Shown: positions 47,369-56,964 of the stretch, piece after piece
Numbering within the stretch: position 1 is the first letter of the stretch
Layout of the letters: each line of letters starts with the position of its first letter
Notes under the pieces: model-generated
The model's database searches: none
Told to the model about the DNA's origin: nothing
What the model saw: only the letters and a program-made list of their open reading frames with translations
Program-made: the position numbers and the translations under genes
Assembly (NCBI RefSeq): GCF_016583985.1
Contig: NZ_NRSD01000009.1
Span: 62,001-126,000, forward strand
Length of the DNA stretch: 64,000 nucleotides
Direction of reading: 5' to 3'
Origin: Thiocapsa imhoffii
Lineage (GTDB): Bacteria; Pseudomonadota; Gammaproteobacteria; Chromatiales; Chromatiaceae

Positions 47369-49069
47369 TCAATCCATGAACGGATTCCATGGTCGCCGCA
47401 AGCGCTGTTCCTCGCTCGCGCTGCTCTCCTCCTGGTCGAGCTGGTCTCGATCGCCCGGCTCTTGATCGACTGGGCTTGGTTCGAAGCGACCTGTAGCGAC
47501 CTGATCAGGATGCGGCGGGGGCACGGCCTGTGCGAGGGTTCTGGTGCGTCGCGCCCGTTTGCGCGGCCGCTCCGAGAGGCTCGGCACCCCTGGAGGGCTA
47601 AAGAAGAGCGCCGCGGCCATGGCGAAATAGGCCATATTCGCGGGATTACGCAGGTTGTTGTCGGTCAGACTATGCAGCAAGACCAGCAGGATGGCGATTC
47701 CCGCGCCGATCTGTAACGAGCGATAGCGTGACCATGCCTGTCGCGTGACCAGCCGTGGCCACTGTGCCATGTAGAGCACCAGGAACATCACCATCAAGAC
47801 GAGTCCGACTAGGCCCATCTCGAAGAGTGTTTGCAGATAATCGTTGTGTGCATAGTTGACGAACCAGCGCCCCAGTTCGATCGGCTGATAGAGCACGAAG
47901 ACATCCGAAAAGGTTCCCGGACCACTTCCAAAAGGGAGCAAGCGACCGGCCGCATCGAAGGTCGCGACCGCGATCGGCCAGCGCGCATCGGCATCCATCT
48001 CCGCCACCGAGAAGCGATCCAGCACCGGGGCCAAGCCGATGAAGATCGCCACCCCGATGCCAATGGTGATCAACTGCCCCATGAGGCCAAAGGTTCCACG
48101 CCCACCGACACGGCGCGAGAAGAGGATCGTGGTCAGTAGGATCCCCACCATCCCCATCATGATCCCGGTCCGCGAGCGGGTTACGATGATCCCGATGATG
48201 AACAGCAGCGCGAGCAAGACGAAGAACCAGCTCGGGCGATTGCTCGAGTTCAGGAGCTTCACCAGGGTGTCACCGAATCCCTCGCGACGCTTGCTCTTCT
48301 GGTACTGCCCACCAAAATCAAAGAGAAACATCGCTAGGGAGAGCGGTAAGGCCATCTCGATCATGCCGGCAAGGTGGTTGCGGTTCACATAGGTGCCCGA
48401 AGCGCCCGAGCGGGCCAACAGATCAGCGATCGCGTAGCTCATGCCACCTTCGGTCGCGAACTGAAACAGCGCAATCAGGACTTGCGCCAGCACGACGGCA
48501 AAGAACCAATAGACCAAGCGGGTTTGCAGCGTCTCGGACAGGGCGCGAGTCGCGACATAGACGCCGATGGGCAGGATCAGCATCAGCCAGCTCGTCTCGG
48601 TCGCCAAGGGTGCGATCGCCAAGCGCTGAGCAAAGCGTCTCCCCCCCTCGTCATCGAGCAACGCGGCCGTGTGCTGATAGAGGTTCCGTGCTGGGAGCCA
48701 CTGTGCAAGCCCTGTTGGTAGGGGGAACAGATACAACAACGGGAGGATGAAGAGGAGTCCGAGGAAGGCCAGCTCGGTTCCACGCAGCACCGGGGGTCGC
48801 GGTTGCCAGACCGTCAAGACCAACAATCCCAATGCAAGCCACTGCAGCACCAGGGTTGCGCTCGGGGCATAGCCACCCCGCAGCATCGGGGCAAAGGCGA
48901 GTAACGCGGCTAAGCCAAAAAAGATGAGCCGCGAACCCAATGGCTCCAAGGCGCCCGTGCGGGCACGTTTCGCTCCCGAAGACCGCCGCTGTGATGCGCC
49001 ATCATCTCGCTCATTGGGCACCACCGTCTCCGTTTCGGGATCCGACGCCGTCTTCAAACTCACCCTCAT
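47369..49069 (-). CDS. O-antigen ligase/polymerase-like membrane protein
   Basis: About 566 residues from ATG 49069 after an AGGGG site. Roughly twelve hydrophobic segments, the Wzy_C-type loop with ATFDAAGRLLPFGSGPGTFSDVF and VNYAHNDYLQTLFEMG, and a hydrophilic basic-then-acidic C-terminal tail. It joins or polymerises repeat units in the periplasm. A second protein of this class is at 59.3-60.7 kb; the two cannot be told apart by function here. Confidence 0.88.
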   Translation of the reverse strand: MRVSLKTASDPETETVVPNERDDGASQRRSSGAKRARTGALEPLGSRLIFFGLAALLAFAPMLRGGYAPSATLVLQWLALGLLVLTVWQPRPPVLRGTELAFLGLLFILPLLYLFPLPTGLAQWLPARNLYQHTAALLDDEGGRRFAQRLAIAPLATETSWLMLILPIGVYVATRALSETLQTRLVYWFFAVVLAQVLIALFQFATEGGMSYAIADLLARSGASGTYVNRNHLAGMIEMALPLSLAMFLFDFGGQYQKSKRREGFGDTLVKLLNSSNRPSWFFVLLALLFIIGIIVTRSRTGIMMGMVGILLTTILFSRRVGGRGTFGLMGQLITIGIGVAIFIGLAPVLDRFSVAEMDADARWPIAVATFDAAGRLLPFGSGPGTFSDVFVLYQPIELGRWFVNYAHNDYLQTLFEMGLVGLVLMVMFLVLYMAQWPRLVTRQAWSRYRSLQIGAGIAILLVLLHSLTDNNLRNPANMAYFAMAAALFFSPPGVPSLSERPRKRARRTRTLAQAVPPPHPDQVATGRFEPSPVDQEPGDRDQLDQEESSASEEQRLRRPWNPFMD

Positions 49070-49481
49070 CACCCCTGCAATGGCTCTGTGCAACCTGCGT
49101 CCTCAGAACCGCCAAGGCTAGCATCTTTCGCCTGGTTCCACCGTGACCCAATTCACTGATGCGGTTGACTCCTCCGGCAAGGGTCCGAACGCGCGACCCC
49201 GCCCGCGGCCGTCTCGCTTCAGGACAGACGGGTGCCCTCACACGCCTTATTTTCACCGTTCTCGCCGTCCTTCCCGCCGAGGCTCCAATTGCACATCCCC
49301 CCGCCACCTGAAAGGCCGTTCGAACCGCGCATGACTAGACTCATGGGTCAACTGTGTCATCCTTAGCGATCAGATCGGCGGTGAGCGGGTGTGGTGGGTC
49401 ACACGCACCAGCGATTCAGCGATCCTCAAGACCTCAAGACCCAAAGGGCTCCAGACCGGGTCGAACCGACGTCGCCATGAC
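49070..49481. other. Divergent gap between polymerase-like and SPOR-like genes
   Basis: About 400 bp. No gene is recognised; open frames upstream of 49482 continue the SPOR-like frame but with unlikely composition. It should hold promoters in both directions. Confidence 0.45.
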
Positions 49482-51332
49482 ATGGACGCAGGTCCCTCTA
49501 GTTTGCGACACGTCACTCACAAGCGATTGAATCACCAAGACCTCACTCGATCCATGCGTGTCTTCAATGAACGTGCGGCACCAGACGCCTTAGCGGCCCT
49601 GAATGCACTGCAGGCTCGCATTCCGCACGTGTATTTTTCACCTGTGTCGGATCCAACAGGGAACATGGCTGACCACCTGAACGACCTCGGTCGTCAGATC
49701 TCGGCGTGGATCGCTGAGGCAAGACAAGCCCTGCTCCTCGTTCCGCTCGGGCTATCCGATGACGAGGGCGAGTCCCCGGCCAGGAAACGAAACCGTATCC
49801 ATGTCGAGGCCGTCGCTGTCGCCCTCGCCAAGAGCCTGACGCGATCCTCCGAACAACTGAGCTCGGCCATCGATCGACTGCGCAAAGATCCAGACAGCGC
49901 GGAGGCGATGCAGGCACTCGAACGGATTCTCGGGAAATCCGAACAGCAATTGGTGCATGCCAAGACCATGCTGATGACCTTGGACGCGGATGCAACACCA
50001 ATGGTCTCCAGATGGACGACGCGCCGGATCACCCCCTGGGCGGTGGCGGCGCGCGACACCGCACGGGCGCGGGAGAACGGACCGGATGGTTTGTCGGCAG
50101 CGCGAGAGCGGACTGAGCCAGCAGATTCGGTTACTGAGGTCGCGGGACCAACGCCACCTGGAGGCACTCCATCAGGATCAGGATCAGGACCAGGACCGCA
50201 ATGGCATGATGCAGCCGAACCGCCCTGGTTAGACACCCGAGCCGAGCACCGCCGGCGCCGTACCGAGACGGCATGGATCCTGGCACTGGTCGCAGTGGCC
50301 GGATTGGGCGCCTTCCTGTTCCTGGAGGAGTTGATCATGCGCCCCGATCGCCCGGACAGCGACCATAGTGGTATCAACGAGCACAACACCCCAGCCATGA
50401 TGTCACCGGATCGGGCTTTCGCCGAACAGACGGCCAGTGCGACCGCGCGTCTCGAGCGACGTCTCGCTGAGTTGGAGATCGAGGTGTTGCAGCTGCGTGC
50501 CGAACGCGATGTGGCTCGTGAGTACGAGACCGACTGGTCGTGGCTGGAGCAGCCAACGTCCACATCAGCGGAACAGGTGCCATCAGGACACCGCGTGGCA
50601 GAGCAGACCGGGGAGGAGAGACAGGGAGAGACACAGGGAGAGACACAGGGAGAGGGAGAGGGAGAGGGAGAGGGCGAATCCGACCTCGCGACAGTCGGGC
50701 CGGATGGGGATGGTCAGGACACGGATGGTCCCGAGCAAGCGAGGCTAAAGCCCGTCGACACGACCGGAGCGGAGGGGATTGCATCCGCTCGGATGCCGGT
50801 GGAGCGACCGACAGCAGAGCTAACGGGACCGGGCGGCGATCCGGTATTGCTCGGTGGTGACCGACCGCGCCCGGACCCCGCTATGACTGAACCCGAACCC
50901 GAACCGGAGCACACGGGCGCCAGAGACGAGAGCGAACCGGGCAGCGTCAAGCCGATTCTGACGCGGCCGCTCGATCCGGAATTCGATCGTGACCTATTCG
51001 CCGAGACGTCGCATCAGCGGATCGGCTCCCACGAGGTGCTTGCGCACCGCCTGCGCCCGGTTCTGCTCGAAGAGGCGGCGTACGCCATCCAACTGTCAAC
51101 CTTGCAGAATCCAGAGCGGCTCCCGCGGTTCTTCGCCGAGAGCGCGCTGGAGCCCGTGCGCCTCTATGTGCAGTCGACTGAGCGATTCGTCATCGTCTGG
51201 TTTGGGCTCTTCGCAGAGGAGGCAGAGGCCAGGACGGCACTCGCGGCTCTCCCCGCGCGGCTCCGGCTCGCCCGCCCCTTGGTGAGGCGTCTGAACCCCA
51301 ATCAGGTGCTCTATCACGCCATCACAGACTGA
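49482..51332 (+). CDS. Inner-membrane protein with SPOR-like C-terminal domain
   Basis: About 616 residues. A cytoplasmic N-part with helical segments (NALQARIPHVYFSPV, HLNDLGRQISAWIAEARQAL), then a transmembrane helix (WILALVAVAGLGAFLFLEELIM), a coiled coil (ATARLERRLAELEIEVLQLRAERDVA), a low-complexity Gly-Glu-Gln-Thr stretch, and a C-terminal SPOR-like domain (YAIQLSTLQNPERLPRFFAESALEP through FVIVWFGLFAEEAEARTALAALPARL) that may bind peptidoglycan. The start is uncertain: ATG 49482 or 49554. It points away from the surrounding minus-strand genes. Confidence 0.72.
   Translation: MDAGPSSLRHVTHKRLNHQDLTRSMRVFNERAAPDALAALNALQARIPHVYFSPVSDPTGNMADHLNDLGRQISAWIAEARQALLLVPLGLSDDEGESPARKRNRIHVEAVAVALAKSLTRSSEQLSSAIDRLRKDPDSAEAMQALERILGKSEQQLVHAKTMLMTLDADATPMVSRWTTRRITPWAVAARDTARARENGPDGLSAARERTEPADSVTEVAGPTPPGGTPSGSGSGPGPQWHDAAEPPWLDTRAEHRRRRTETAWILALVAVAGLGAFLFLEELIMRPDRPDSDHSGINEHNTPAMMSPDRAFAEQTASATARLERRLAELEIEVLQLRAERDVAREYETDWSWLEQPTSTSAEQVPSGHRVAEQTGEERQGETQGETQGEGEGEGEGESDLATVGPDGDGQDTDGPEQARLKPVDTTGAEGIASARMPVERPTAELTGPGGDPVLLGGDRPRPDPAMTEPEPEPEHTGARDESEPGSVKPILTRPLDPEFDRDLFAETSHQRIGSHEVLAHRLRPVLLEEAAYAIQLSTLQNPERLPRFFAESALEPVRLYVQSTERFVIVWFGLFAEEAEARTALAALPARLRLARPLVRRLNPNQVLYHAITD
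50617..50674. repeat. In-frame purine-rich tandem repeat
   Basis: One AGAGACAGGG, two AGAGACACAGGG and four AGAGGG units encode the Gly-Glu/Gly-Glu-Thr-Gln run between the coiled coil and SPOR-like domain. Hexamer changes would keep the frame. Confidence 0.85.
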
Positions 51333-51357
51333 TTCAGGATCACCAGATCCAGTGGCA

Positions 51358-52026
51358 TCACTCGATCCGGCTGATCGGTTCCTCCTCCTCGCGCGTCTTG
51401 ATGTTCCCCTGGAAGTCCGACAAGGCCGCCGAGCCGATGGCCGCTCCCAGTAGGGCGGCAGGAAGCCAGGACGAAGCGGTCACACCTGTCGTCACAGCCA
51501 CCGACGTCGTCGTTGTGGTCACGGACGGCGAGGCCTCGATTCCCGCCGAGCCCTGCGCGACAGATGGCTCGATGCGTGTTGCTGCCGCTAGGCGGTCGCC
51601 CACGCCCTCAACAGCTGTTCCGCTGGCCTCGCTCGATGCGGCCGCCTCGGTCGCGGCCTCGAGCGGCTGTGTCGCCGCCTCGACCTCGGCGATGTCCGCC
51701 CGGTACTGACCGCCGCGACCTGCCGCACAAGGGCTCTGCTCCGTGACATCCAGAACCACGTCATCGAACAGGAAATACTCGCAGCTGTCCGCATACCAAA
51801 TCGCCGCGCGTCCTCCTTCGAGCATGAACACACGATCGCCGACATGGATCGGGTGATGACCACCCGTGATGACGTAACGATCCTGCTGCGTCACCATCAT
51901 GGTGCCCTGGATCGCGACGATCTCGCCCACCGGCTCGGCTGCGATCAGGGTGCCCGCGGACAGCATGGCGAGGGCCGCTGGTGTGATGTTCCGGATCAAC
52001 CTGTTTGCGGTCATGAGAAGCTCCAT
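51358..52026 (-). CDS. FecR-like exported protein
   Basis: 222 residues from ATG 52026 with an AGGAA site. Signal peptide LIRNITPAALAMLSAGTLIAA, then a beta-rich stretch resembling FecR-type domains (VGEIVAIQGTMMVTQQDRYVI, IHVGDRVFMLEGGRAAIWYADSCEYFLFDDVVLDV), followed by an Ala/Thr/Val linker and a hydrophobic stretch (SSWLPAALLGAAIGSAAL). The two cysteines (Cys in DSCEY and SPCAAG) could pair. I do not recognise a specific function; its place suggests a surface or polymer-related role. Confidence 0.65.
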   Translation of the reverse strand: MELLMTANRLIRNITPAALAMLSAGTLIAAEPVGEIVAIQGTMMVTQQDRYVITGGHHPIHVGDRVFMLEGGRAAIWYADSCEYFLFDDVVLDVTEQSPCAAGRGGQYRADIAEVEAATQPLEAATEAAASSEASGTAVEGVGDRLAAATRIEPSVAQGSAGIEASPSVTTTTTSVAVTTGVTASSWLPAALLGAAIGSAALSDFQGNIKTREEEEPISRIE

Positions 52027-52161
52027 GGGCGTTCCTGAGTCGATCGCGGTCTGCGTCGATCCTGCAATCAGTCTCAATGTTTAAAGACTAGACCACTCGT
52101 GATGCTGTTTGATCGTCGCAATCTTTGCATGCGTCGACTCTCATCACCGTCCCGGTCCCCC

Positions 52162-53535
52162 TCAGTCCGGCTGCGCTTCTTCTGAAAGGATGGATCGGCG
52201 CGCGGCCGTTCGAGCACGCTCCAACGGCGACATCGCCGGGATTCGGACGATTGCCAGATCATCGAACCACAGCGAACCGTCGATGGCCTCGTCACGCCTC
52301 AGGGTGTCGACGCTGGCTAGGCGGAGTTCTTGGTATGCACACTCCTCCGGAACCTCGACCTCAAAGCTGAAGGTCGTCCACTCCTCGCTGCCCAGGATCC
52401 GGGGACTCTCACCCAGGGTCTGGCTGTCCGGGTCTCGGCAATTCAGTGCCCAGCGTAGGCCTGATTCGGTATAGAGCTTATCGCTGCGATACCGCCCGGA
52501 GATCCGATAGGTGCCCCCCGGAGCCAGATAGAGTGGCTGGTAAAAATGCTCGAAGCGACTCCGCGTAAAGCGAAAGGTAATCCGCAGCGCCTGTCCTCGA
52601 CCACCTTCGGTTGGAGCGCGCGCGATGCTCGCACGGTCATGCCTGAGGACATGCCAATCGAAGCCAAACCCCGTGAAGGGAACCTCGAAGGTGCCATTGT
52701 AGAGGAACCCTGACTGTTGGCGCTGAGCTGGAACCAGGCTATTGATCCAGGCCAGATAGGCCGCCTCGAACGCCTTCTCACGCAGCAGTCGCTCGATATA
52801 GGCCATGCGCTCTGGCGTCGATAAGGGGACCGCACTTGGAGCCCGCCGCATGTCATAAAGCGCCTGCACCAGCTCAAGCGGTGTCTTCCCTTGCGCGGTC
52901 TCGATGAAAAAGGATTCCCACCATGTGGGCGGATCGCGTGCCAGGTCACGAAATGCGGCCAATCCAATCGGGGTCGCCAAGAGTTCGCGAAAGCCTGAAA
53001 AGAGCGTCCTGGTTCGTGGGGAGCCCGCCTCGATGGCGCGCGTCCAGTGCACGAAAGCCCGATCCAGACGGCCCTGTGTGGCCCAATAGGCAGCGACTTC
53101 CTCTTGGACCGAGGCCTTGACCGGAGCCAATTTCGCCGCGGCATCGACCCAGTGTTCGGCGCTCGCTGGCTGGCCATCCGTTAACGCCAAGGCACTGAGT
53201 GCGAGCAACGGCTGTGCGCGCGTCGGGTTCAGCCGATAGGCCTCGGCCAGCAGGGCACGGGCCGTATCGGGATCGCGACGCAATCGCGAGAGCCCGAGCT
53301 GGTAGAGGGCATCGGGTTGCGTCCCATGCCAATCGAGGGCCTGCTGTGCGGTCCCAGCAACATCGCGATCCGCCGTGGCCAGTTCCGCGTCATAGAGTCG
53401 CGCAACACCGAGAGCGCCGATGCGCCACGCCAAGATCACACCGACCAGGGTCAAACCGATGCGCCACACCGGCCCTGGCCAAGCCCAGAACCCGTTGTGA
53501 TCAGCCGTCGTGTCGTCAGGCCTGCGAGCGCTCAT
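52162..53535 (-). CDS. Membrane-anchored TPR-like protein of the polysaccharide locus
   Basis: 457 residues from ATG 53535 after AGGAG; the ATG lies 20 bp inside the tyrosine kinase gene. A transmembrane helix (VWRIGLTLVGVILAWRIGALG) precedes TPR-like repeats (TRAQPLLALSALALTDGQPASAEHWVDAAAKLAP) and a C-terminal beta-sandwich-like carbohydrate-binding region (FLYNGTFEVPFTGFGFDWHVLRHD to SLWFDDLAIVRIP). Such proteins accompany Wzc in EPS loci; the exact task is unknown. Confidence 0.75.
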   Translation of the reverse strand: MSARRPDDTTADHNGFWAWPGPVWRIGLTLVGVILAWRIGALGVARLYDAELATADRDVAGTAQQALDWHGTQPDALYQLGLSRLRRDPDTARALLAEAYRLNPTRAQPLLALSALALTDGQPASAEHWVDAAAKLAPVKASVQEEVAAYWATQGRLDRAFVHWTRAIEAGSPRTRTLFSGFRELLATPIGLAAFRDLARDPPTWWESFFIETAQGKTPLELVQALYDMRRAPSAVPLSTPERMAYIERLLREKAFEAAYLAWINSLVPAQRQQSGFLYNGTFEVPFTGFGFDWHVLRHDRASIARAPTEGGRGQALRITFRFTRSRFEHFYQPLYLAPGGTYRISGRYRSDKLYTESGLRWALNCRDPDSQTLGESPRILGSEEWTTFSFEVEVPEECAYQELRLASVDTLRRDEAIDGSLWFDDLAIVRIPAMSPLERARTAARRSILSEEAQPD

Positions 53536-55861
53536 GACGCTCCTGTCCGTAACCATACAAGTATTGATTGTTGTACTTGTAGCCATACCCGTAGCCGTAG
53601 CCATAACCGCGACGACCCGCCCGTCCGATTTTTTGCAGCACGACTCCGATGAGATGTGCTTGACTGCCGCGCAGTCGCTTGAGGCTCTCGCGGACAACCA
53701 CGCGGTTGACCTGCGCCGGGTCGATGACAAAGACGGTCGCGCCCGCGAGTTGCGACAGGACCAAGGCATCCGCCAGCCCCACGACCGGTGGGCCATCGAT
53801 CAACACATGGTCGAAACGCTCAGCGGCCAGCTTGAGCAGGTGCATCATCTTGGTACTGGAGAGCAATTCGACCGGATTCGGGGGTAACGGACCACTCGAG
53901 ATCAGATAAAGACCGTCGATCGAGGTCGGTTGCGTCATCTCCGCCGGGGGCACGCTCGAGGTCAAATAGTTGCTCAGTCCGACATCGTTGGGCACATCGA
54001 AGATGGCATGCAAGGACGGGTTGCGCAGGTCCGCATCGATACAGAGCACGGTATTGCCGCTCTGCGCGAAGGAGGAGGCGATACTGATGCAGGCGGTCGA
54101 TTTTCCCTCACCAGCCGTGGCGCCCGTGGTGTGGAGGATCTTAGGCGCCCCCTCGGCCGTCGAGAATAAGAGTGAGGTTCGTAGCGAACGGCTCGCCTCC
54201 GCCATCGGGCCTGTGGGGTTGGTTGCAACACTCAATGCCAGATTCGGCGGTGATGGATCGCGTGCCTTGGCGGTGATGAAGGGGAGCGATCCGAGCACCG
54301 GACAGCCTGTCTCCTTCTCGACTTCAGCCGAGGATTTGAAGGTGTCGTCCAAGTACTCAAGCAAGACGATCAGGAGGAGTCCAAGAATCAGGCCGATCAT
54401 GACGGCTTTCTGGAGATTCGCCTGCAGATCCGGTTTGAACGGTCGAGACGGCACCGAGGCCAGATCCACGATACGGATATTGTCCTGCACGATGCCAGAT
54501 ACTAACTCCGCCTCCGTCACCCGCGACAGCAGCCCGTTGTACATCGCCTGAATCGTGTCGCGCGCGCGTGCCAAGGCGTTGTAGTCGATCGTTTCGTCTC
54601 GGACCTTCAGGAGTTCCAAGCGCGCCTCCTCGACACGATCAGCGAGAAGTTGCTGCTCCTTGAGATTGGCTTCGTAGTCGATTTGGAGGCTGCGCGAGAT
54701 CGAATCGAGCTCGCCTGCCATCTGTTGGTCGATGGCCTCGATCTGGCGGCGCAATTGGATCATCGCCGGGTATTCCGGCAGGAAGATCTCGAGGCGACGC
54801 TGATACTCATCTTCAAGCTCGCCGCGACGCGTTTTCAGAGATTGAATCACCGGGCTACCAAGAAACTCCGAGCTGCCCTGCGCATCGATCTCACGCATCG
54901 CGCGAAGTTTTGCCTCAGCCTGGAAAACGCCTCGCTCGGCTGCTCCGAGTCGATCACGCAACGCACTGTACTCAGACTGCATATGTTTGAGCAGATCATC
55001 GACGTGGATCAGATCCCTGCTGCGCGCATAGGCCGTCAATTGACGCTCCGCGTCCTCGAGTTGGATGCGGGTCCGCTCGATCTGTTCTTCATAGAATCGG
55101 CGTGTCGAGGTGGCGTCTTCGGTTCGGAGTTCCGTTTGAAAATTGACATAGGTCCTGGCCACGGCATTCAGGAGCGCCGCAATGATGCGTGGATCACTGC
55201 CTTCCATACTCAGTTCAATCAGATTCGAATCGCGCACGGGTGTGACGACGAGAGAACCGCGGATCCGAGCCGCGATGGCTGCCTGGTTCGAAGCGACTGG
55301 ATCATCAAAATGACGATCAGCTTGATCCTCTTGCTCAGGCTCAACGGAAAGACCCCGGAGCCGGAGCCACCAGTGGCTCAAAGCTTGCCGCATCTCGTCG
55401 AAAAAAGAGGGTTGTCCAGCGGCTAGTGAAGGCTTGGGCGTGAGCTCCAGATTCAGAGTCCGGGCGGCGCGCTCCGCCAACGCCGTGCTGCGCAAGAGTT
55501 GTAGCTGGTCACCCGCGAAATTTCGCGAAGACGCGAGAGCCGAGAAATCCCGGTACCCGAGTAAGCTGTCAGATGGCGGGATGGCCTGAACGCGCGCGAC
55601 GGCGCGATACATTGGAGGTTCGCGGATGGTCTGAAAAACGCCGACGACCAAGGAGAGTAAGACAGCCAAGATGAGCAGCCACTTACGGTGGAATAGGATC
55701 GCTAGATAGCGCTTGAGATCAAGACCCTCGAACTCACCCTCAGGGTTCGAAAACAGCAGTCCACGCGATGGATCGAGCGGTCCTGGCGAGATCCCAGCGA
55801 CGATTGGCTCACCACTAGGTGACGGACCTCGGGGGTTGGCCGTTTGGGATGAGTCCTTCAT
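53516..55861 (-). CDS. Wzc-like polysaccharide co-polymerase and tyrosine kinase
   Basis: 781 residues. N-terminal Wzz domain between two helices (WLLILAVLLSLVVGVF and AVMIGLILGLLLIVLLEYL), with a long coiled-coil periplasmic part. The C-terminal BY-kinase has Walker A GATAGEGKST near residue 580, Walker A-prime VLCIDADLR and Walker B VLIDGPP. The last 35 residues include GYGYGYGYGYKYNNQYLYGYG, a tyrosine cluster expected to be autophosphorylated. It regulates chain length and export with the Wza-like protein encoded upstream. Confidence 0.94.
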   Translation of the reverse strand: MKDSSQTANPRGPSPSGEPIVAGISPGPLDPSRGLLFSNPEGEFEGLDLKRYLAILFHRKWLLILAVLLSLVVGVFQTIREPPMYRAVARVQAIPPSDSLLGYRDFSALASSRNFAGDQLQLLRSTALAERAARTLNLELTPKPSLAAGQPSFFDEMRQALSHWWLRLRGLSVEPEQEDQADRHFDDPVASNQAAIAARIRGSLVVTPVRDSNLIELSMEGSDPRIIAALLNAVARTYVNFQTELRTEDATSTRRFYEEQIERTRIQLEDAERQLTAYARSRDLIHVDDLLKHMQSEYSALRDRLGAAERGVFQAEAKLRAMREIDAQGSSEFLGSPVIQSLKTRRGELEDEYQRRLEIFLPEYPAMIQLRRQIEAIDQQMAGELDSISRSLQIDYEANLKEQQLLADRVEEARLELLKVRDETIDYNALARARDTIQAMYNGLLSRVTEAELVSGIVQDNIRIVDLASVPSRPFKPDLQANLQKAVMIGLILGLLLIVLLEYLDDTFKSSAEVEKETGCPVLGSLPFITAKARDPSPPNLALSVATNPTGPMAEASRSLRTSLLFSTAEGAPKILHTTGATAGEGKSTACISIASSFAQSGNTVLCIDADLRNPSLHAIFDVPNDVGLSNYLTSSVPPAEMTQPTSIDGLYLISSGPLPPNPVELLSSTKMMHLLKLAAERFDHVLIDGPPVVGLADALVLSQLAGATVFVIDPAQVNRVVVRESLKRLRGSQAHLIGVVLQKIGRAGRRGYGYGYGYGYKYNNQYLYGYGQERHERSQA

Positions 55862-55910
55862 GAGGCGGGCGGGTCCTGCTTCGGGACGAGCCTGACGCGC
55901 GGTCTTGGCA

Positions 55911-56789
55911 TTAGAAGATCACGGTTTTATCAAGTTCGATCGGTGCGTACGTCTTGAAGACGCCAAGCCAGGGATCGAAAAAGATCGCGAGGGCAGAGGG
56001 TGGAACATAGATCCGATCGTTTCCCACCAGCAGTGGGTCACGCAATTTCCCCTCGAGAATGGCCTGATAGTCGACCACAAAGGCATGCAGCTTGGGGTTC
56101 GGGGTCTGGCGTGTGTCATCCGTCGCTCGAAAAATCACGACCTGGCGCTTCTTTCCAACGGGCGGCACTCCGCCCGAGGCGGCAATCACCTGACCGAGTG
56201 TGGTGCGCCCGGTGATTTGCCGCATCCCGCTCATCTTGCCCGAGAGTGTGATATTCATATTCGCCGTCTCCTCGACATAGACGGAGACGCTCGGATCACG
56301 TAAATACAGGTCCATCAGGATTTGTTTAAGTTTCGCCTCGGCCTCTTGCGTCGTTAGACCGTTGAGTGGGACAGCGCCCACCAGTGGCATGGTGAACAAG
56401 CCCTGAAAATTGACCCGTCCCGCCGAGGACAGCTCTGGCACGCCGAACACATCCACCCGGAGACGATCATAAGGACCAATGCGATAGACCAGATCCTCCA
56501 GGCTCGGGTCGGGTGGCGGGCCAATGGTCACTGGAACGGTTTCCACATCGTTCGGGACCCTGGGATATTGGTTCGCCGCGTCCCAAGGTGACGAAAAGTT
56601 GGCTGTCGTCGTGATCCCACTGTCGCCCGAGCCAAGTCCACGAGGAACCGCTCCCCAGCATCCGCTCAGTAACAGGGTCAGCAGAACAATGACGGCCACC
56701 GTCACCGCCTCCCTGATCCAGGCGGACCTGTGATCAGCACCGAATCTACCATGCCGGAGTTCCACGGCGGTCTCAGCGGGATCGGGCAT
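55911..56789 (-). CDS. Wza-like polysaccharide export lipoprotein
   Basis: About 292 residues. A hydrophobic stretch ending in the lipobox LLLSGC is followed by the polysaccharide export domain (LVYRIGPYDRLRVDVFGVPELS) and a SLBB region (NITLSGKMSGMRQITGRTTLGQVIAASGGV). It should form the outer-membrane exit ring. The N-terminus is uncertain: ATG 56789 gives an unusually long charged region before the signal helix, and a GTG nearer that helix, with AGGGAGG upstream, is an alternative. Confidence 0.88.
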   Translation of the reverse strand: MPDPAETAVELRHGRFGADHRSAWIREAVTVAVIVLLTLLLSGCWGAVPRGLGSGDSGITTTANFSSPWDAANQYPRVPNDVETVPVTIGPPPDPSLEDLVYRIGPYDRLRVDVFGVPELSSAGRVNFQGLFTMPLVGAVPLNGLTTQEAEAKLKQILMDLYLRDPSVSVYVEETANMNITLSGKMSGMRQITGRTTLGQVIAASGGVPPVGKKRQVVIFRATDDTRQTPNPKLHAFVVDYQAILEGKLRDPLLVGNDRIYVPPSALAIFFDPWLGVFKTYAPIELDKTVIF

Positions 56790-56964
56790 GTCCGCATGCT
56801 GGTCTTGGCGAGCGACGACGGATCGGCAAAATTCTAGGGTTCTCAAACAAGTCATCGACACCATCCCAACCATCCACCAGCCCTTCCCGGCAAAAAGCGG
56901 ATTCGATAATCGCCCGCGGTCCCAAGGACGACCATGGTCACAAGAAGGTGGTTCGAAAGCGAGC

